A stretch of 64,000 nucleotides of DNA from Nocardioides sp. QY071. GTDB taxonomy: Bacteria; Actinomycetota; Actinomycetes; Propionibacteriales; Nocardioidaceae. A program made the position numbers and the translations under genes. Numbering within the stretch: the stretch's first letter is position 1; every line of letters starts with the position of its first letter. Shown here one piece after another: positions 54,183-62,974 of this stretch. Where the stretch lies: assembly GCF_029961765.1 (NCBI RefSeq), contig NZ_CP124681.1, forward strand, positions 3,162,001-3,226,000, given 5' to 3'. The notes beneath the pieces were generated by a model. That model was not told the DNA's origin and did not search any database. It saw only the letters and a list, made by a program, of their open reading frames with translations.

Positions 54183-54586
54183 CGAGGCCCCACTCGGTGC
54201 GGCGTTTCGCACCACCGCGCGCCCCAAATGCGCAGGTCAGCGCGCTGGGAGCGCTGGTGGAGCGAAGTGGAGGAGAAGTGGAGCGCCGGCGGAGAGCCGG
54301 CGGAGAGCCGGCGGGGAGCCGCGTCCGGTCGTGGCCGGGTGCCGCCGGGTGCTGCCGCCGTTCCCACGTCGGCCGCAGGCCGACTCGCCCGATCGGACGC
54401 CGTCGCGAGCGCCGCTTCCGGCCGATCTGGCAAGGCGGCGGAGCGAAGCCATGCTGGGCGCACGTCGAGCGACGGCAACGCAGCCAGGCCGAGTCGGAAG
54501 TGGCGCGCAGCAGGGGTGCGATTGGGCGAGTCGGCCTAAGGTTGCTCCACCGCAGCGAGGTGGCTGCTGAGAGAGGGAGAACAGCC
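54183..54586. other. Gene-free divergent region between mraZ and moxR
   Basis: About 400 bp without a supported gene. It contains three plus-strand GTGGAG cores (54257, 54267, 54278; spacing 10 and 11 bp), three 11-bp repeats GCCGGCGGAGA (54285-54317, third copy with one change) and the moxR promoter region. Its AbrB-type GTGG cores face the opposite way to those at mraZ. Confidence 0.6.
54537..54542 (+). promoter_or_regulatory. Candidate -10 of the moxR operon
   Basis: TAAGGT, fitting TANNNT, would give a leader of about 38 nt with AGGGAG as ribosome site before the GTG at 54587. No strong -35. Confidence 0.4.
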
Positions 54587-55552
54587 GTGGAGTCGCCGAG
54601 CACCGATGTGGACACCGTCGCGCGCGTCGCCGGCCGGATCCAGGCCAACGTGGAGAAGGTGATCGAGGGCAAGAGCGAGGTGGTCTCGGCCGCGATCGTC
54701 GTCCTGCTGGCCGAGGGTCACCTGCTGCTCGAGGACGTCCCCGGCGTCGGCAAGACCATGCTGAGCAAGGCCCTGGCCCGCAGCATCGACTCGACGGTGC
54801 GCCGCGTGCAGTTCACCCCGGACCTGCTGCCCTCCGACATCACCGGCGTGTCGGTCTACAACCAGTCGACGCGTGAGTTCGAGTTCCGCCCCGGCGGTGT
54901 GTTCGCCAACGTCGTCATCGGCGACGAGATCAACCGCGCCTCCCCCAAGACCCAGTCCGCGCTGCTGGAGTGCATGGCCGAGCGGCAGGTGACCGTCGAC
55001 AACATCACCTACCACCTCGAGTCGCCGTTCATGGTGATCGCGACCCAGAACCCGGTCGAGATGGAGGGCACCTATCCCCTCCCCGAGGCACAGCGCGACC
55101 GGTTCCTGGCCCGGGTCTCGATCGGCTACCCGGTGCCGGCCGCCGAGATCGCCATGCTCGCCAGCCACGGCGCGGTCAACCCCCTCGACGACCTGGAGCC
55201 GGTGACCGACAGCGCCGAGATCCGCAAGATGTGCGCGATCGTCAGCCAGGTGCACGTCTCCGACACGGTGCAGCGGTACGCCGTCGCGCTCACCGCCGCC
55301 ACCCGGCACAGCCCCGAGCTGGTGCTCGGCGCCTCGCCGCGCGCCACGCTCCACCTGGTCCGGGCGGCCAAGGCCCGCGCCGCCCTGCACCGCCGCGACT
55401 ACGTCCTCCCCGACGACCTGCGCGCCCTGGTCCAGCCGGTGCTCGCCCACCGCCTGCTCCCGAGCGCCGAGGCCGCGATCGGTGGGCGGAACGTCGCGAC
55501 CATCCTCGAGGGCATCGCGGCCCAGGTCCCGGTGCCCGAGCCGACCTCCTGA
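54587..55552 (+). CDS. MoxR-family AAA+ ATPase
   Basis: A 321-residue chaperone-like AAA+ ATPase. Walker A is GVGKT at about 53-57, Walker B IGDEINRASPKTQSALLE, and the C-terminal lid domain (HLVRAAKARAAL) is present. MoxR proteins commonly act with the DUF58 and transglutaminase proteins encoded next, in envelope or complex-maturation roles that are not defined. GTG start with AGGGAG about 9 nt upstream. Confidence 0.92.
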   Translation: MESPSTDVDTVARVAGRIQANVEKVIEGKSEVVSAAIVVLLAEGHLLLEDVPGVGKTMLSKALARSIDSTVRRVQFTPDLLPSDITGVSVYNQSTREFEFRPGGVFANVVIGDEINRASPKTQSALLECMAERQVTVDNITYHLESPFMVIATQNPVEMEGTYPLPEAQRDRFLARVSIGYPVPAAEIAMLASHGAVNPLDDLEPVTDSAEIRKMCAIVSQVHVSDTVQRYAVALTAATRHSPELVLGASPRATLHLVRAAKARAALHRRDYVLPDDLRALVQPVLAHRLLPSAEAAIGGRNVATILEGIAAQVPVPEPTS

Positions 55553-55572
55553 CGAGCACGCGCGGTCATCCG

Positions 55573-56790
55573 ATGCGCCGGCACCTCTCCTCCCTGACCC
55601 TCCGCGGACGCGCGTTCGTCGCGGCGGGGGCGACCGCGGTCGTGTGCGCGGTCGGCTTCGGCCAGCCCGCGCTGACCCGGGTCGGCGTCCTGGTCCTGGC
55701 CCTCCCCCTCCTGGCCGCGCTCGTCGTCAGCCGGCGCAAGCACGACCCCATGGTCGCCCGCACGGTGTGGCCGCGGCTGCTCCGCGCCGGCGAGACCGCG
55801 CGGATCGACCTCACCATCGCCAGCGACCGCAAGCGCTCGGACGGTGCGCTGCTGGTGGAGGACACGCTCCCCTACGCACTCGGCGGCCGGGCCCGGTTCG
55901 TGCTGCAGGGCCTCGGCGGCTCCTGGGAGCGCACGGTGTCCTACCCGGTGCGTTCCGACATCAGGGGCCGGTACGTCGTCGGGCCGGTCGTCGCCCGCCT
56001 GGCCGACCCGTTCGGCCTGGTCGAGCGGCGCCGCGCGATCGGCGGGACCGCCCAGCTGACGGTGACCCCGCGCGTCGTACCGCTCCCCTCGATCCCGTTG
56101 ACCGGCGGCTGGCAGGGCGCCGGCGAGCACCGGCCTCAGGCGTTCGCATCCGGGTCGGCCGAGGACGTGAGCGTGCGTGAGTACCGCCGCGGCGACGACC
56201 TGCGCCGCGTGCACTGGCGCAGCTCCGCGCGCATCGGCGAGCTGATGGTGCGCCGCGAGGAGCAGCCGTGGGAGGCGCGCGCCACGGTGCTGCTCGACAA
56301 CCGGCGCCTCGCCCACCGCGGCCAGGGCCCGGCGTCCAGCCTCGAGGCGGCGGTGATCGCGGCCGCGTCGCTGACCGTGCACCTCGAGCAGCACGGCTAC
56401 ACCGTCCAGCTCTGCACCGCCGACGGGACCGTGGGCTCCGACGGGGCCCTGGAGCACCTCGCCGTGCTGGAGATGACGCACCGCACCACCCTCGACGTGG
56501 CCTGGTCCGGCGAGCAGGCCCGCGGTGGCGTCGTGGTCGCCGTGCTCGGCGGCTTCCTCCCCGACGACAACGCGGCGCTGCGCCGGATCCGCCACGACGC
56601 GGGCGCCGCGCTGGCGCTCGTGCTCGACGTCGACCAGTGGTCCCCCGCCCGCGCGGGACTCGGCGCCGCCGCGGCGGCCGCCGTCACCTCGCTCGCCTGG
56701 CGTGCCACCTCGCTCGGCCCGCGCGACCACCTCGACGCGGCCTGGCGCGAGCTCGGCCGGGCCCCCGTGCGCGGAGGTGCGCGGGCATGA
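55573..56790 (+). CDS. DUF58 membrane protein
   Basis: A 405-residue protein: two N-terminal membrane segments (about 10-50), then a beta domain and a von Willebrand-like DUF58 region marked by SVREYRRGDDLRRVHWRSSAR. Family partners are MoxR upstream and transglutaminase downstream. The ATG is 20 bp after moxR and lacks a strong Shine-Dalgarno. Confidence 0.9.
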   Translation: MRRHLSSLTLRGRAFVAAGATAVVCAVGFGQPALTRVGVLVLALPLLAALVVSRRKHDPMVARTVWPRLLRAGETARIDLTIASDRKRSDGALLVEDTLPYALGGRARFVLQGLGGSWERTVSYPVRSDIRGRYVVGPVVARLADPFGLVERRRAIGGTAQLTVTPRVVPLPSIPLTGGWQGAGEHRPQAFASGSAEDVSVREYRRGDDLRRVHWRSSARIGELMVRREEQPWEARATVLLDNRRLAHRGQGPASSLEAAVIAAASLTVHLEQHGYTVQLCTADGTVGSDGALEHLAVLEMTHRTTLDVAWSGEQARGGVVVAVLGGFLPDDNAALRRIRHDAGAALALVLDVDQWSPARAGLGAAAAAAVTSLAWRATSLGPRDHLDAAWRELGRAPVRGGARA

Positions 56791-59144
56791 CCAGTGCCAG
56801 CCCGACGATCACCAACCGACGCGGCCCGTTCGGCCCGGTCCTGCTGCTCGGCGTCGTCGCCGTGCTGACCACGTGGGCGGCGCTGACCGCGTGGCGCGGC
56901 TTCGTCGAGATGCCCGGCAGCTACCTGCGCCCCCTCGCCGTCCTCGCCGCGCTGCTCGCCCTGAGCGGTGCCGGACTGCGCTGGTCGGGCGCGCCCCGCT
57001 GGCTCACCACCCTGGTCCAGGTCGTGCTCGCCACGGTCTTCGTCACCCACCAGATCACCGGCTCGCTCCTGCCGGTCGGCGCCACCGCCACCGAGATCTG
57101 GCAGTCGCTGGAGGCCTCGGTGCGCACGGCCCGGCAGTACGCCGCGCCGATCGGCGACCGGGTCGCTCCGGTCTGGCCGCTGCTCGTCGTCGCCGGCGCC
57201 GTGGTCCTCGTCCTCGTCGAGACCCTGGCCTGCACGCTGCGCCGCGTCCCCGCCGCCGGCCTCGGCCTGCTCGCGGTCTACGCCCTGCCCAGCGGCGTGC
57301 TCGACGGCGGCCCGGACGCCCTCAGCTTCCTCGGCGCCGCGGGCGGCTTCCTCGTCCTGCTCCACCTCGAGTCGCGCGAGCACCTGCTGCGCTGGGGCCG
57401 CACCGTCGGCCCGCAGCAGGACTCGATGTGGCGCGGCAACCCGGTGCGCGAGGCGATGCGGGCCGGTGCCGGACGGATCGGGATCACCGCGACGGCGCTC
57501 GCCCTCGTCGTCCCCCTGCTCCTGCCGACGGTCGGCGTCAACGTGCTCGACCTCGGCACCGGCAAGGGCAACGGCGACATCCGGATCCGCAAGCCGATCG
57601 CCGACATGCGCCGCGACCTCGAGCGCGGCGAGGACGTGCCGCTCGTGCGGCTGCGCACCGACGACCCGTCGCCGTCGTACCTGCGGATCTCGGTGCTCAA
57701 CCGCTACACCGGCGACGAGTGGAGCAGCGGCGACCGCGACGTGGCCCGCGACGACCGCGCCGACGGGTCGGTCCCCCTCCCCCGCGGGCTGTCCGAGGAC
57801 GTACGGCGCACCACCTTCGACTACGACGCGACGGTCAGCGAGCAGCTCGACTCCACCTGGCTGCCCACGCAGTATCCGATCTCCGCCGTCGACGCCCCCG
57901 GCGACTGGCGCTACGACCCGTCCACGATGGACTTCCTCGCCGCTGACGACGGCCTCGACACCCGCGGCGTCAGCTACACGATGACCGGCGTCGCCCTGGA
58001 CTTCGGCACCGACCGCTCGTTCTTCCGCGACTCGCGTACCGGCGACGTGTCCGAGGAGGTCCTCCACGTCCCCAGCACGGTGCCGCCGCTGGTGCGCAAC
58101 CTGGCCCGCGACGTCACCTCCGGCGCGACCACCGACTACGAGCGCGCCCTGTTGCTGCAGCGGTGGTTCCGCCAGGACGGCGGGTTCACCTACGACCTGC
58201 AGAAGGCACCCAAGGGCACCGGCAACCAGACCCTCGAGGGATTCCTGGCCCGCAACGGCCGGGTGGGCTACTGCGAGCAGTTCGCCTCCGCGATGGCCGT
58301 GATGGCCCGCGTGCTCGGGATCCCCGCGCGGGTGGCCGTCGGCTTCCTGCAGCCCGACCAGACCGGTACCCACACGTGGGTCTACAGCAGCCACGACCTG
58401 CACGCCTGGCCCGAGCTCTACTTCGCCGGCTCGGGTTGGGTGCGCTTCGAGCCCACCCCGTCCGGGCGCGTCCAGGAGGTCCCCGCCTACACCCGGGTCC
58501 CCGTCGACGGCGGCAGCGACGACCCGCGCGGCGGGCCGACCAACGCCACGTCGGCCGGCCCCGGCGCCTCCGGCACCGCGGCACCGAGCGCCGGGCCCAA
58601 CCGCCGCCCCGAGATCGACCGCGACCCCGGCACCGCCACCGGAGCCGACCAGGGCGGCCTTCCGCTGCCGGTGCTGATCGGCGGCGCGGTCGTGCTCGTG
58701 CTGCTGCTCGCCGGCATCGCCGCCCTCGGCGGCCCGACCGCGGTGCGGACCCGCGGGCGCCGTACCCGACTCGCGGGCTCGCCCGACGACGTGTGGCGCG
58801 AGGTCCGCGCCACCGCGATCGACCTGGGCCTGCCCTGGCCGGCCGGCCGGTCACCCCGCGAGTCCGGCGCCTTCCTGCTCGGCCACCTCGCCACCCCCAC
58901 CGACCGCCCCGCCGAGCGCCCGCGCACCGGCCCCGAGGCAGCGCCCGAGGCCGCCGACGCCCTGGAGCGGCTGGTCCTCGCCGTCGAGCACGCCCGGTAC
59001 GCGCGGCCCGGTGCGGTCGCCACGCTCGAGCGGACCTCGGTCGCCGAGGACGGTGCACTGGTCCTCGCGGCCCTGGAGGCCGGGGTCACGCCGCGGGCAC
59101 GGCGGCGGGCGCGGTGGGTGCCGATGTCGGTCTGGCGGCGTTGA
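56787..59144 (+). CDS. Transglutaminase-like membrane protein (TgpA type)
   Basis: A 785-residue protein: about six N-terminal membrane helices, a large extracytoplasmic region with a transglutaminase core, a Pro/Gly/Thr linker, a seventh helix (about 630-655) and a cytoplasmic DUF4129-like tail. Catalytic Cys is in RVGYCEQFASAMA and His in LHAWPELYF; where many relatives have FDPTP this one reads FEPTP, so the third residue is Glu rather than Asp. ATGA overlap with the DUF58 gene. Confidence 0.9.
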   Translation: MTSASPTITNRRGPFGPVLLLGVVAVLTTWAALTAWRGFVEMPGSYLRPLAVLAALLALSGAGLRWSGAPRWLTTLVQVVLATVFVTHQITGSLLPVGATATEIWQSLEASVRTARQYAAPIGDRVAPVWPLLVVAGAVVLVLVETLACTLRRVPAAGLGLLAVYALPSGVLDGGPDALSFLGAAGGFLVLLHLESREHLLRWGRTVGPQQDSMWRGNPVREAMRAGAGRIGITATALALVVPLLLPTVGVNVLDLGTGKGNGDIRIRKPIADMRRDLERGEDVPLVRLRTDDPSPSYLRISVLNRYTGDEWSSGDRDVARDDRADGSVPLPRGLSEDVRRTTFDYDATVSEQLDSTWLPTQYPISAVDAPGDWRYDPSTMDFLAADDGLDTRGVSYTMTGVALDFGTDRSFFRDSRTGDVSEEVLHVPSTVPPLVRNLARDVTSGATTDYERALLLQRWFRQDGGFTYDLQKAPKGTGNQTLEGFLARNGRVGYCEQFASAMAVMARVLGIPARVAVGFLQPDQTGTHTWVYSSHDLHAWPELYFAGSGWVRFEPTPSGRVQEVPAYTRVPVDGGSDDPRGGPTNATSAGPGASGTAAPSAGPNRRPEIDRDPGTATGADQGGLPLPVLIGGAVVLVLLLAGIAALGGPTAVRTRGRRTRLAGSPDDVWREVRATAIDLGLPWPAGRSPRESGAFLLGHLATPTDRPAERPRTGPEAAPEAADALERLVLAVEHARYARPGAVATLERTSVAEDGALVLAALEAGVTPRARRRARWVPMSVWRR

Positions 59145-59163
59145 CCGGCAGCTCCACGCGAGC

Positions 59164-59196
59164 GTCCGTCCCGGCGCCGCAGGCGCCGGGACGGAC
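59164..59196 (+). terminator. Terminator hairpin after the transglutaminase gene
   Basis: A perfect 15-bp stem (59164-59178 with 59182-59196) with a 3-nt loop, 20 bp past the stop. No T-tract. Confidence 0.75.
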
Positions 59197-59204
59197 CCTG
59201 GACA

Positions 59205-59233
59205 TGAAACAGCCCCCGGGTGAGCGGGGGCTG
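59205..59233 (-). terminator. Terminator of the DUF3040 gene
   Basis: On the minus strand a 9-bp stem (CAGCCCCCG / CGGGGGCTG, 59225-59233 with 59210-59218) is followed by TTTC. It faces the preceding hairpin, so the convergent pair is insulated from both sides. Confidence 0.7.
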
Positions 59234-59260
59234 CGGATGAGGTCCTCGGAGTGTGTCGGC

Positions 59261-59704
59261 TCAGAAGCCGCCGCGGTCGCGACGGCGGCGCCAGCGGGCC
59301 TGGAGGTTGTCCATGAAGCCGGAGGACCGGCCGTGGCCCCGACCGTGACCGCGACCGTGGTGGCCGCGGCGACCGCCGTCGACGACACCGAAGCCGGACG
59401 GGTGCGCCGACACGTTCGGAGCGGCTGCTCCCCCGCGCTGGCCGCGGACCGAGCCGAGCAGGATGGTGGCGGAGGCGAGCATGATCAGGAAGCCGGCGAC
59501 GCCGACGGGCCAGTAGCCGCTGACGGCTCCGCCCATCATCACGGCGATGCCGCCGGCGAAGACCACGCCGGCGAGGATGGCGCGGCGGCGGGCTGCCTGG
59601 CGGAGGGTCGTGCCCCGGAGGGTGGACGCGAACTTCGGGTCCTCCTCGCTGAGGGCGCGCTCCATCTGCTCCAGCAGTCGCAACTCCTCTTCCGAGAGTG
59701 GCAC
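59261..59704 (-). CDS. DUF3040 membrane protein
   Basis: A 147-residue protein starting with the family hallmark PLSEEELRLLEQMERAL and EEDPKFASTLR, then two membrane segments and a His/Gly/Arg-rich tail (HHGRGHGRGHGR) of unknown role. GTG at 59702-59704 has GGAGG 5 nt upstream; GTG at 59719 is in frame. Function unknown; the family is common next to actinobacterial dinB and dcw genes. Confidence 0.88.
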   Translation of the reverse strand: MPLSEEELRLLEQMERALSEEDPKFASTLRGTTLRQAARRRAILAGVVFAGGIAVMMGGAVSGYWPVGVAGFLIMLASATILLGSVRGQRGGAAAPNVSAHPSGFGVVDGGRRGHHGRGHGRGHGRSSGFMDNLQARWRRRRDRGGF

Positions 59705-59843
59705 CGAATCCTCCGACACGTGTGAGGCGGTTCCCCGCCCGATGACTCTTCCTCCAAGTGTAGGCAGGCATCTCCAGCGGTGGTAGGCCGTCCCCCGAAA
59801 TTGTGCGGTCGGCGTCCGGGGACGGTCCCGACGGGCCACCCGG

Positions 59844-61049
59844 TCACAGCAGGCTGGCCCGGCGCACGGCGGCGCTGCCGAAGCGGTCGACGGCCCGGTC
59901 GACGGCCCGGTCGGCGTCGGGCCAGCCGGGGTCGCGCTCGCCGAGGGCGAGCTGGCGGCTGTCGACGGGCCGGAGCCGGCGTAGGCCCTCGACCCGGACG
60001 CCGACCAGGCGGACCGCGAGCGGGCGCGGGCCGCGGGCCTCGAGGAGGCCGTCGAGGAGGGTGACCGCGACGGCGTACACCTCCTGGGTCACGTCGGTCG
60101 GCTCCGGCAGGGTGCGCGAGCGCTGGACGGTGGTGAAGTCGGAGAAGCGGACCGTGACCGTGACCGTGCGGCCGGTGCGTCCCGCGCCGCGCACCCGGGC
60201 GGCGACCCGGGCGGTCAGCCGGAGCAGCTCGCGACGCAGCTGCGCCCGGTCGCGTACGTCGACCGCCAGCGTGTGCTGCGAGCCCATGCTCCCCTCGGGC
60301 TCGCCCTCACCGAAGCCGAAGACCCCGGCACCGCCCGGCACCAGCTCGGTGCGGTCGCTCCCCCACACCAGGGCGTGCAGGTGCCCGCCGAGGTGACGCC
60401 CGAGCATCCGCCGGAGCAGGTCGACCTCGATCGCGGCGACGTCGCCGACCGTGATCAGCCCGAGACGGTGCAGGCGCTGACGGGTGGCCTCGCCGACGCC
60501 GTAGAGCACGCCCACGTCGAGCGGGTGGACCTCGGCGACGAACCGGTCGGGCGGGATCACCCGGACGCCGTCGGGCTTGGCCTGGCGGCTCGCCAGCTTG
60601 GCGACCGAGATGGAGGCCGCGATGCCGACCGAGCAGGTGATGCCGTGCTCGGCGCGGATCCGGGAGCGCAGCCGCTCGGCGATCGCCTCCGGCGGCCCGA
60701 ACAGCCGGACCGCACCGCGCACGTCGAGGAACGCCTCGTCGAGCGAGGTGACCTCGACCAGCGGAGTGACGGTGCGGAAGGTCTCCATGATCGCCTTCGA
60801 CACCGGGGTCAGCAGACCGAAGTCGGGCGGCATGGTGACCGCGTCGGGGCACAGCCGGGCGGCCTCGGTGCCGGACATGCCGGAGCGGATGCCGTAGCGG
60901 CGGGCCGGGTAGTTGGCGGACAGCACGACCCCGCGGTGCCCGCCGCCCACGACCACCGGGACGTCGTGGAGCTCGGGCCGGTCGCGGATCATCACCGACG
61001 CGTAGAACGCGTCCATGTCGACGTGCAGGATCGGGCAGGTGACGCTCAC
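59844..61049 (-). CDS. dinB: DNA polymerase IV (Y family)
   Basis: A 401-residue translesion polymerase. Catalytic Asp11 (HVDMDAFYASV), Asp104 and Glu105 (TSLDEAFLDV) are intact, followed by thumb and little-finger domains. I do not see a clear QLxLF-type clamp motif at the C-terminus. It is 30 bp downstream of the methyltransferase gene in a cluster headed by a LexA box. Confidence 0.93.
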   Translation of the reverse strand: MSVTCPILHVDMDAFYASVMIRDRPELHDVPVVVGGGHRGVVLSANYPARRYGIRSGMSGTEAARLCPDAVTMPPDFGLLTPVSKAIMETFRTVTPLVEVTSLDEAFLDVRGAVRLFGPPEAIAERLRSRIRAEHGITCSVGIAASISVAKLASRQAKPDGVRVIPPDRFVAEVHPLDVGVLYGVGEATRQRLHRLGLITVGDVAAIEVDLLRRMLGRHLGGHLHALVWGSDRTELVPGGAGVFGFGEGEPEGSMGSQHTLAVDVRDRAQLRRELLRLTARVAARVRGAGRTGRTVTVTVRFSDFTTVQRSRTLPEPTDVTQEVYAVAVTLLDGLLEARGPRPLAVRLVGVRVEGLRRLRPVDSRQLALGERDPGWPDADRAVDRAVDRFGSAAVRRASLL

Positions 61050-61079
61050 GGCCCGCTCCCGGGCCGTGTGCGACCGGGC

Positions 61080-61796
61080 TCAGGAGGCGGCGTTCGCCAG
61101 GACGTGGAGCTGGGTGGCCAGCGGGAGGTACTCCGGGCGCTGGGCCACCGCGCGCTCCAGGTCGACGAGGGCAGCGGCGGCGCCGGGCTCCTGGTCGACG
61201 AGGGCCGCGGGGACCAGGTCGGCGAAGACCCGGACGGCGTGGACGGACACCGCGCCGAAGCCGTGACCGGCGAGCAGGTCGCGTACCTCCTCGACGGTGA
61301 ACCGGCGACCCGTGCGGGTGTCGACGGGCTGCTGGTCGTCGAGCAGGTCGCGGGCCTGCTGGAAGTGACCCGCCATCGCGCGGGTGATGACAGCGGCGTG
61401 CCGCTGGCCGACGACGAGGCTGAGCAGGCCGCCGGGCCGCAGCACCTCGGCGATCCGCTCCAGCGCGAGCGACGGGTCGACCACCTCGAGGACGCCGTGG
61501 CACAGCACCACGTCGGCGCTGCCGGCCCCGACGACCTCGACGAGGTCGGCGACGTCGCCCTGCAGCCCGGAGACCTCGAGGTCGACCTCGCGCGCCCGGC
61601 GGGCCAGCGCCGCCAGGGCGTCGGGACTGGGGTCGACCACCCGGACCCGGTGGCCCGACTCCGCGAGCCGCACGGCGAAGCCGCCGGTGCCGCCGCCGAG
61701 GTCGACGACGTCGCGGGGTCCGCCCGCGAGCGCGGACTCGAGGGCGTCCCACACGACCGCGGTGCGGACCGATCCACGCTGCTCGCGAGAGGCCAT
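61080..61796 (-). CDS. Class I SAM-dependent methyltransferase
   Basis: A 238-residue Rossmann methyltransferase. SAM motif I is VVDLGGGTGGFAVRLA, the acidic ribose-binding residue is in RVVDPSPDAL, and motif IV is VLCHGVLEVVDP. Substrate unknown. The ATG at 61794-61796 lies 7 nt after TAGTGT, so the gene probably has its own leaderless transcript besides readthrough from the LexA-controlled promoter. Confidence 0.88.
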   Translation of the reverse strand: MASREQRGSVRTAVVWDALESALAGGPRDVVDLGGGTGGFAVRLAESGHRVRVVDPSPDALAALARRAREVDLEVSGLQGDVADLVEVVGAGSADVVLCHGVLEVVDPSLALERIAEVLRPGGLLSLVVGQRHAAVITRAMAGHFQQARDLLDDQQPVDTRTGRRFTVEEVRDLLAGHGFGAVSVHAVRVFADLVPAALVDQEPGAAAALVDLERAVAQRPEYLPLATQLHVLANAAS

Positions 61797-61803
61797 GTGC
61801 CGA

Positions 61804-61809
61804 ACACTA
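61804..61809 (-). promoter_or_regulatory. Leaderless-type -10 of the methyltransferase gene
   Basis: TAGTGT on the minus strand, 7 nt before the ATG. Confidence 0.55.
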
Positions 61810-61844
61810 GTGGTCACCTCAGGATGGCTCGGACAGGCACTCCG

Positions 61845-62303
61845 TCAGCCGACGGCCAGGCCCGCGAGCTGCTCGCCGAGCGGGACGTGCGGGGTGAGGC
61901 CGAGCGCCTGCTCGATGAGGGCGAGGAAGCGGTCGGCGTCGCGGACCAGGTCGTCGGCCTCGCGCTCGGTCGCGGCCCGGGACGACCCGGCCTCGGCCGC
62001 CGCGCGCTTGGAGGCGCCCGCGGCGAAGAAGGACGCCCACTCCGCGAGCTCGGGCGCGACCTCGGCGAGAAGCACCCAGGCATTGCGCTGAGCGCGCCGG
62101 CGGCCGGCCTCGGGGCGGGCCCGGGCGGCCAGCAGGGCGGCGGCGGCGCGCAGCGCGGCGACGTGGGCGCAGGCATAGCGGGTGGCCACGTCGCGGGCCG
62201 CGACCGCCTCGCTCAGCGATTCTGCCGACCGGATCAGGTAGTTGTGGGTGGTCGCCGGCAGGGCGTGCGGGCTGACCGTGAGAGGGGCGGACTGCTGGGC
62301 CAC
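61845..62303 (-). CDS. SAV_6107-type HEPN-domain protein
   Basis: A 152-residue all-helical protein of the SAV_6107 family, placed in the HEPN superfamily. Features are YACAHVAALRAAAALLAARARP and a Trp-rich helix (WVLLAEVAPELAEWASFF). Some HEPN proteins are RNases with RxxxxH; I see no such motif, so nuclease activity is not supported. GTG start with GGAGGAG upstream. A perfect LexA box overlaps its promoter. Confidence 0.85.
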   Translation of the reverse strand: MAQQSAPLTVSPHALPATTHNYLIRSAESLSEAVAARDVATRYACAHVAALRAAAALLAARARPEAGRRRAQRNAWVLLAEVAPELAEWASFFAAGASKRAAAEAGSSRAATEREADDLVRDADRFLALIEQALGLTPHVPLGEQLAGLAVG

Positions 62304-62325
62304 GGCGACTTCTCCTCCAGATCTG

Positions 62326-62343
62326 TTCGAACAGGTGTTCGAA
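62326..62343 (-). promoter_or_regulatory. LexA (SOS) box
   Basis: TTCGAACAGGTGTTCGAA: a 7-bp perfect inverted repeat around 4 bp, matching the actinobacterial SOS box TCGAAC-N4-GTTCGA exactly. It lies just downstream of the -10 of the promoter below, where LexA would block transcription of the HEPN gene and readthrough into the methyltransferase and dinB genes. Confidence 0.9.
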
Positions 62344-62350
62344 TGATCCG

Positions 62351-62380
62351 ACGGTACACCGCAGGTCCGACACTGCTCAA
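62351..62380 (-). promoter_or_regulatory. Promoter of the SOS-controlled HEPN unit
   Basis: TTGAGC (62375-62380), 18-bp spacer, TACCGT (62351-62356) on the minus strand. The start point would fall at the edge of the LexA box. Confidence 0.6.
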
Positions 62381-62427
62381 GAGGCAGCGCCGGAGACGGG
62401 ATGGGCGACCGGGCTCGGCGACCGGGC

Positions 62428-62928
62428 TCAGCGGCTCGCGAGCCGCACGTACTCCCGGCTCTGCGGGTGCCACAGGAACACCAGGGTCACCGCGCTGATC
62501 ACGGCGGCGGCGATCGCCATGCCGTCGACCATGGTCGGCGGGTCGGTGCGCACGGTCGCGACCGCGACCACGATCACGCCGGCGACGATCGCGGCCAGCG
62601 AGTGACGGGCCCAGTTGTAGCCGACCCGGAAGAGTGCGATGAGCGTGAGGGACAACACGGCCGTGACGCCGTAGAGGACCAGGATCACCGGGACGAACTC
62701 CACCGGCTGGACAGTGCTGTCGCCGACCTGCATGGGCGACCAGACGCTGCCGAGGTCCTCGCGCTGGGTGACCACGAGGACGCACACCAGCAACCCGGCC
62801 GCGACCAGGGACCACAGCAGCCAGCACGCGATCACGACCGCGGGCGGCCGGGCCGTCACCTCGCCGGGCTGCTCGCCCGGCCGCTCGACCTCCTGAGCGG
62901 CCTGCTGCTCGGCGTCGGTCTCGGGCAT
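62428..62928 (-). CDS. Hypothetical four-helix membrane protein
   Basis: A 166-residue protein with an acidic N-terminal head (MPETDAEQQAAQEVERPGEQ) and four hydrophobic segments, ending in a short basic tail. GGAGGAACC precedes the ATG at 62926-62928. No family recognised. Divergent from the second YbaK gene across 46 bp. Confidence 0.75.
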   Translation of the reverse strand: MPETDAEQQAAQEVERPGEQPGEVTARPPAVVIACWLLWSLVAAGLLVCVLVVTQREDLGSVWSPMQVGDSTVQPVEFVPVILVLYGVTAVLSLTLIALFRVGYNWARHSLAAIVAGVIVVAVATVRTDPPTMVDGMAIAAAVISAVTLVFLWHPQSREYVRLASR

Positions 62929-62961
62929 GGTTCCTCCAGTCCGTGGTGGGGTCGTGCTCGG

Positions 62962-62967
62962 TAGGGT
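62962..62967 (+). promoter_or_regulatory. Leaderless-type -10 of the second YbaK gene
   Basis: TAGGGT, then 7 nt, then ATG. No Shine-Dalgarno between. Confidence 0.6.
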
Positions 62968-62974
62968 CACCCCC

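Noticed and set aside
61845-62303. HEPN protein as a toxin of a toxin-antitoxin or abortive-infection pair with the methyltransferase
   Set aside because: No RxxxxH ribonuclease motif is seen and the neighbour is a small-molecule-type methyltransferase, so a defence role is not supported by sequence alone.
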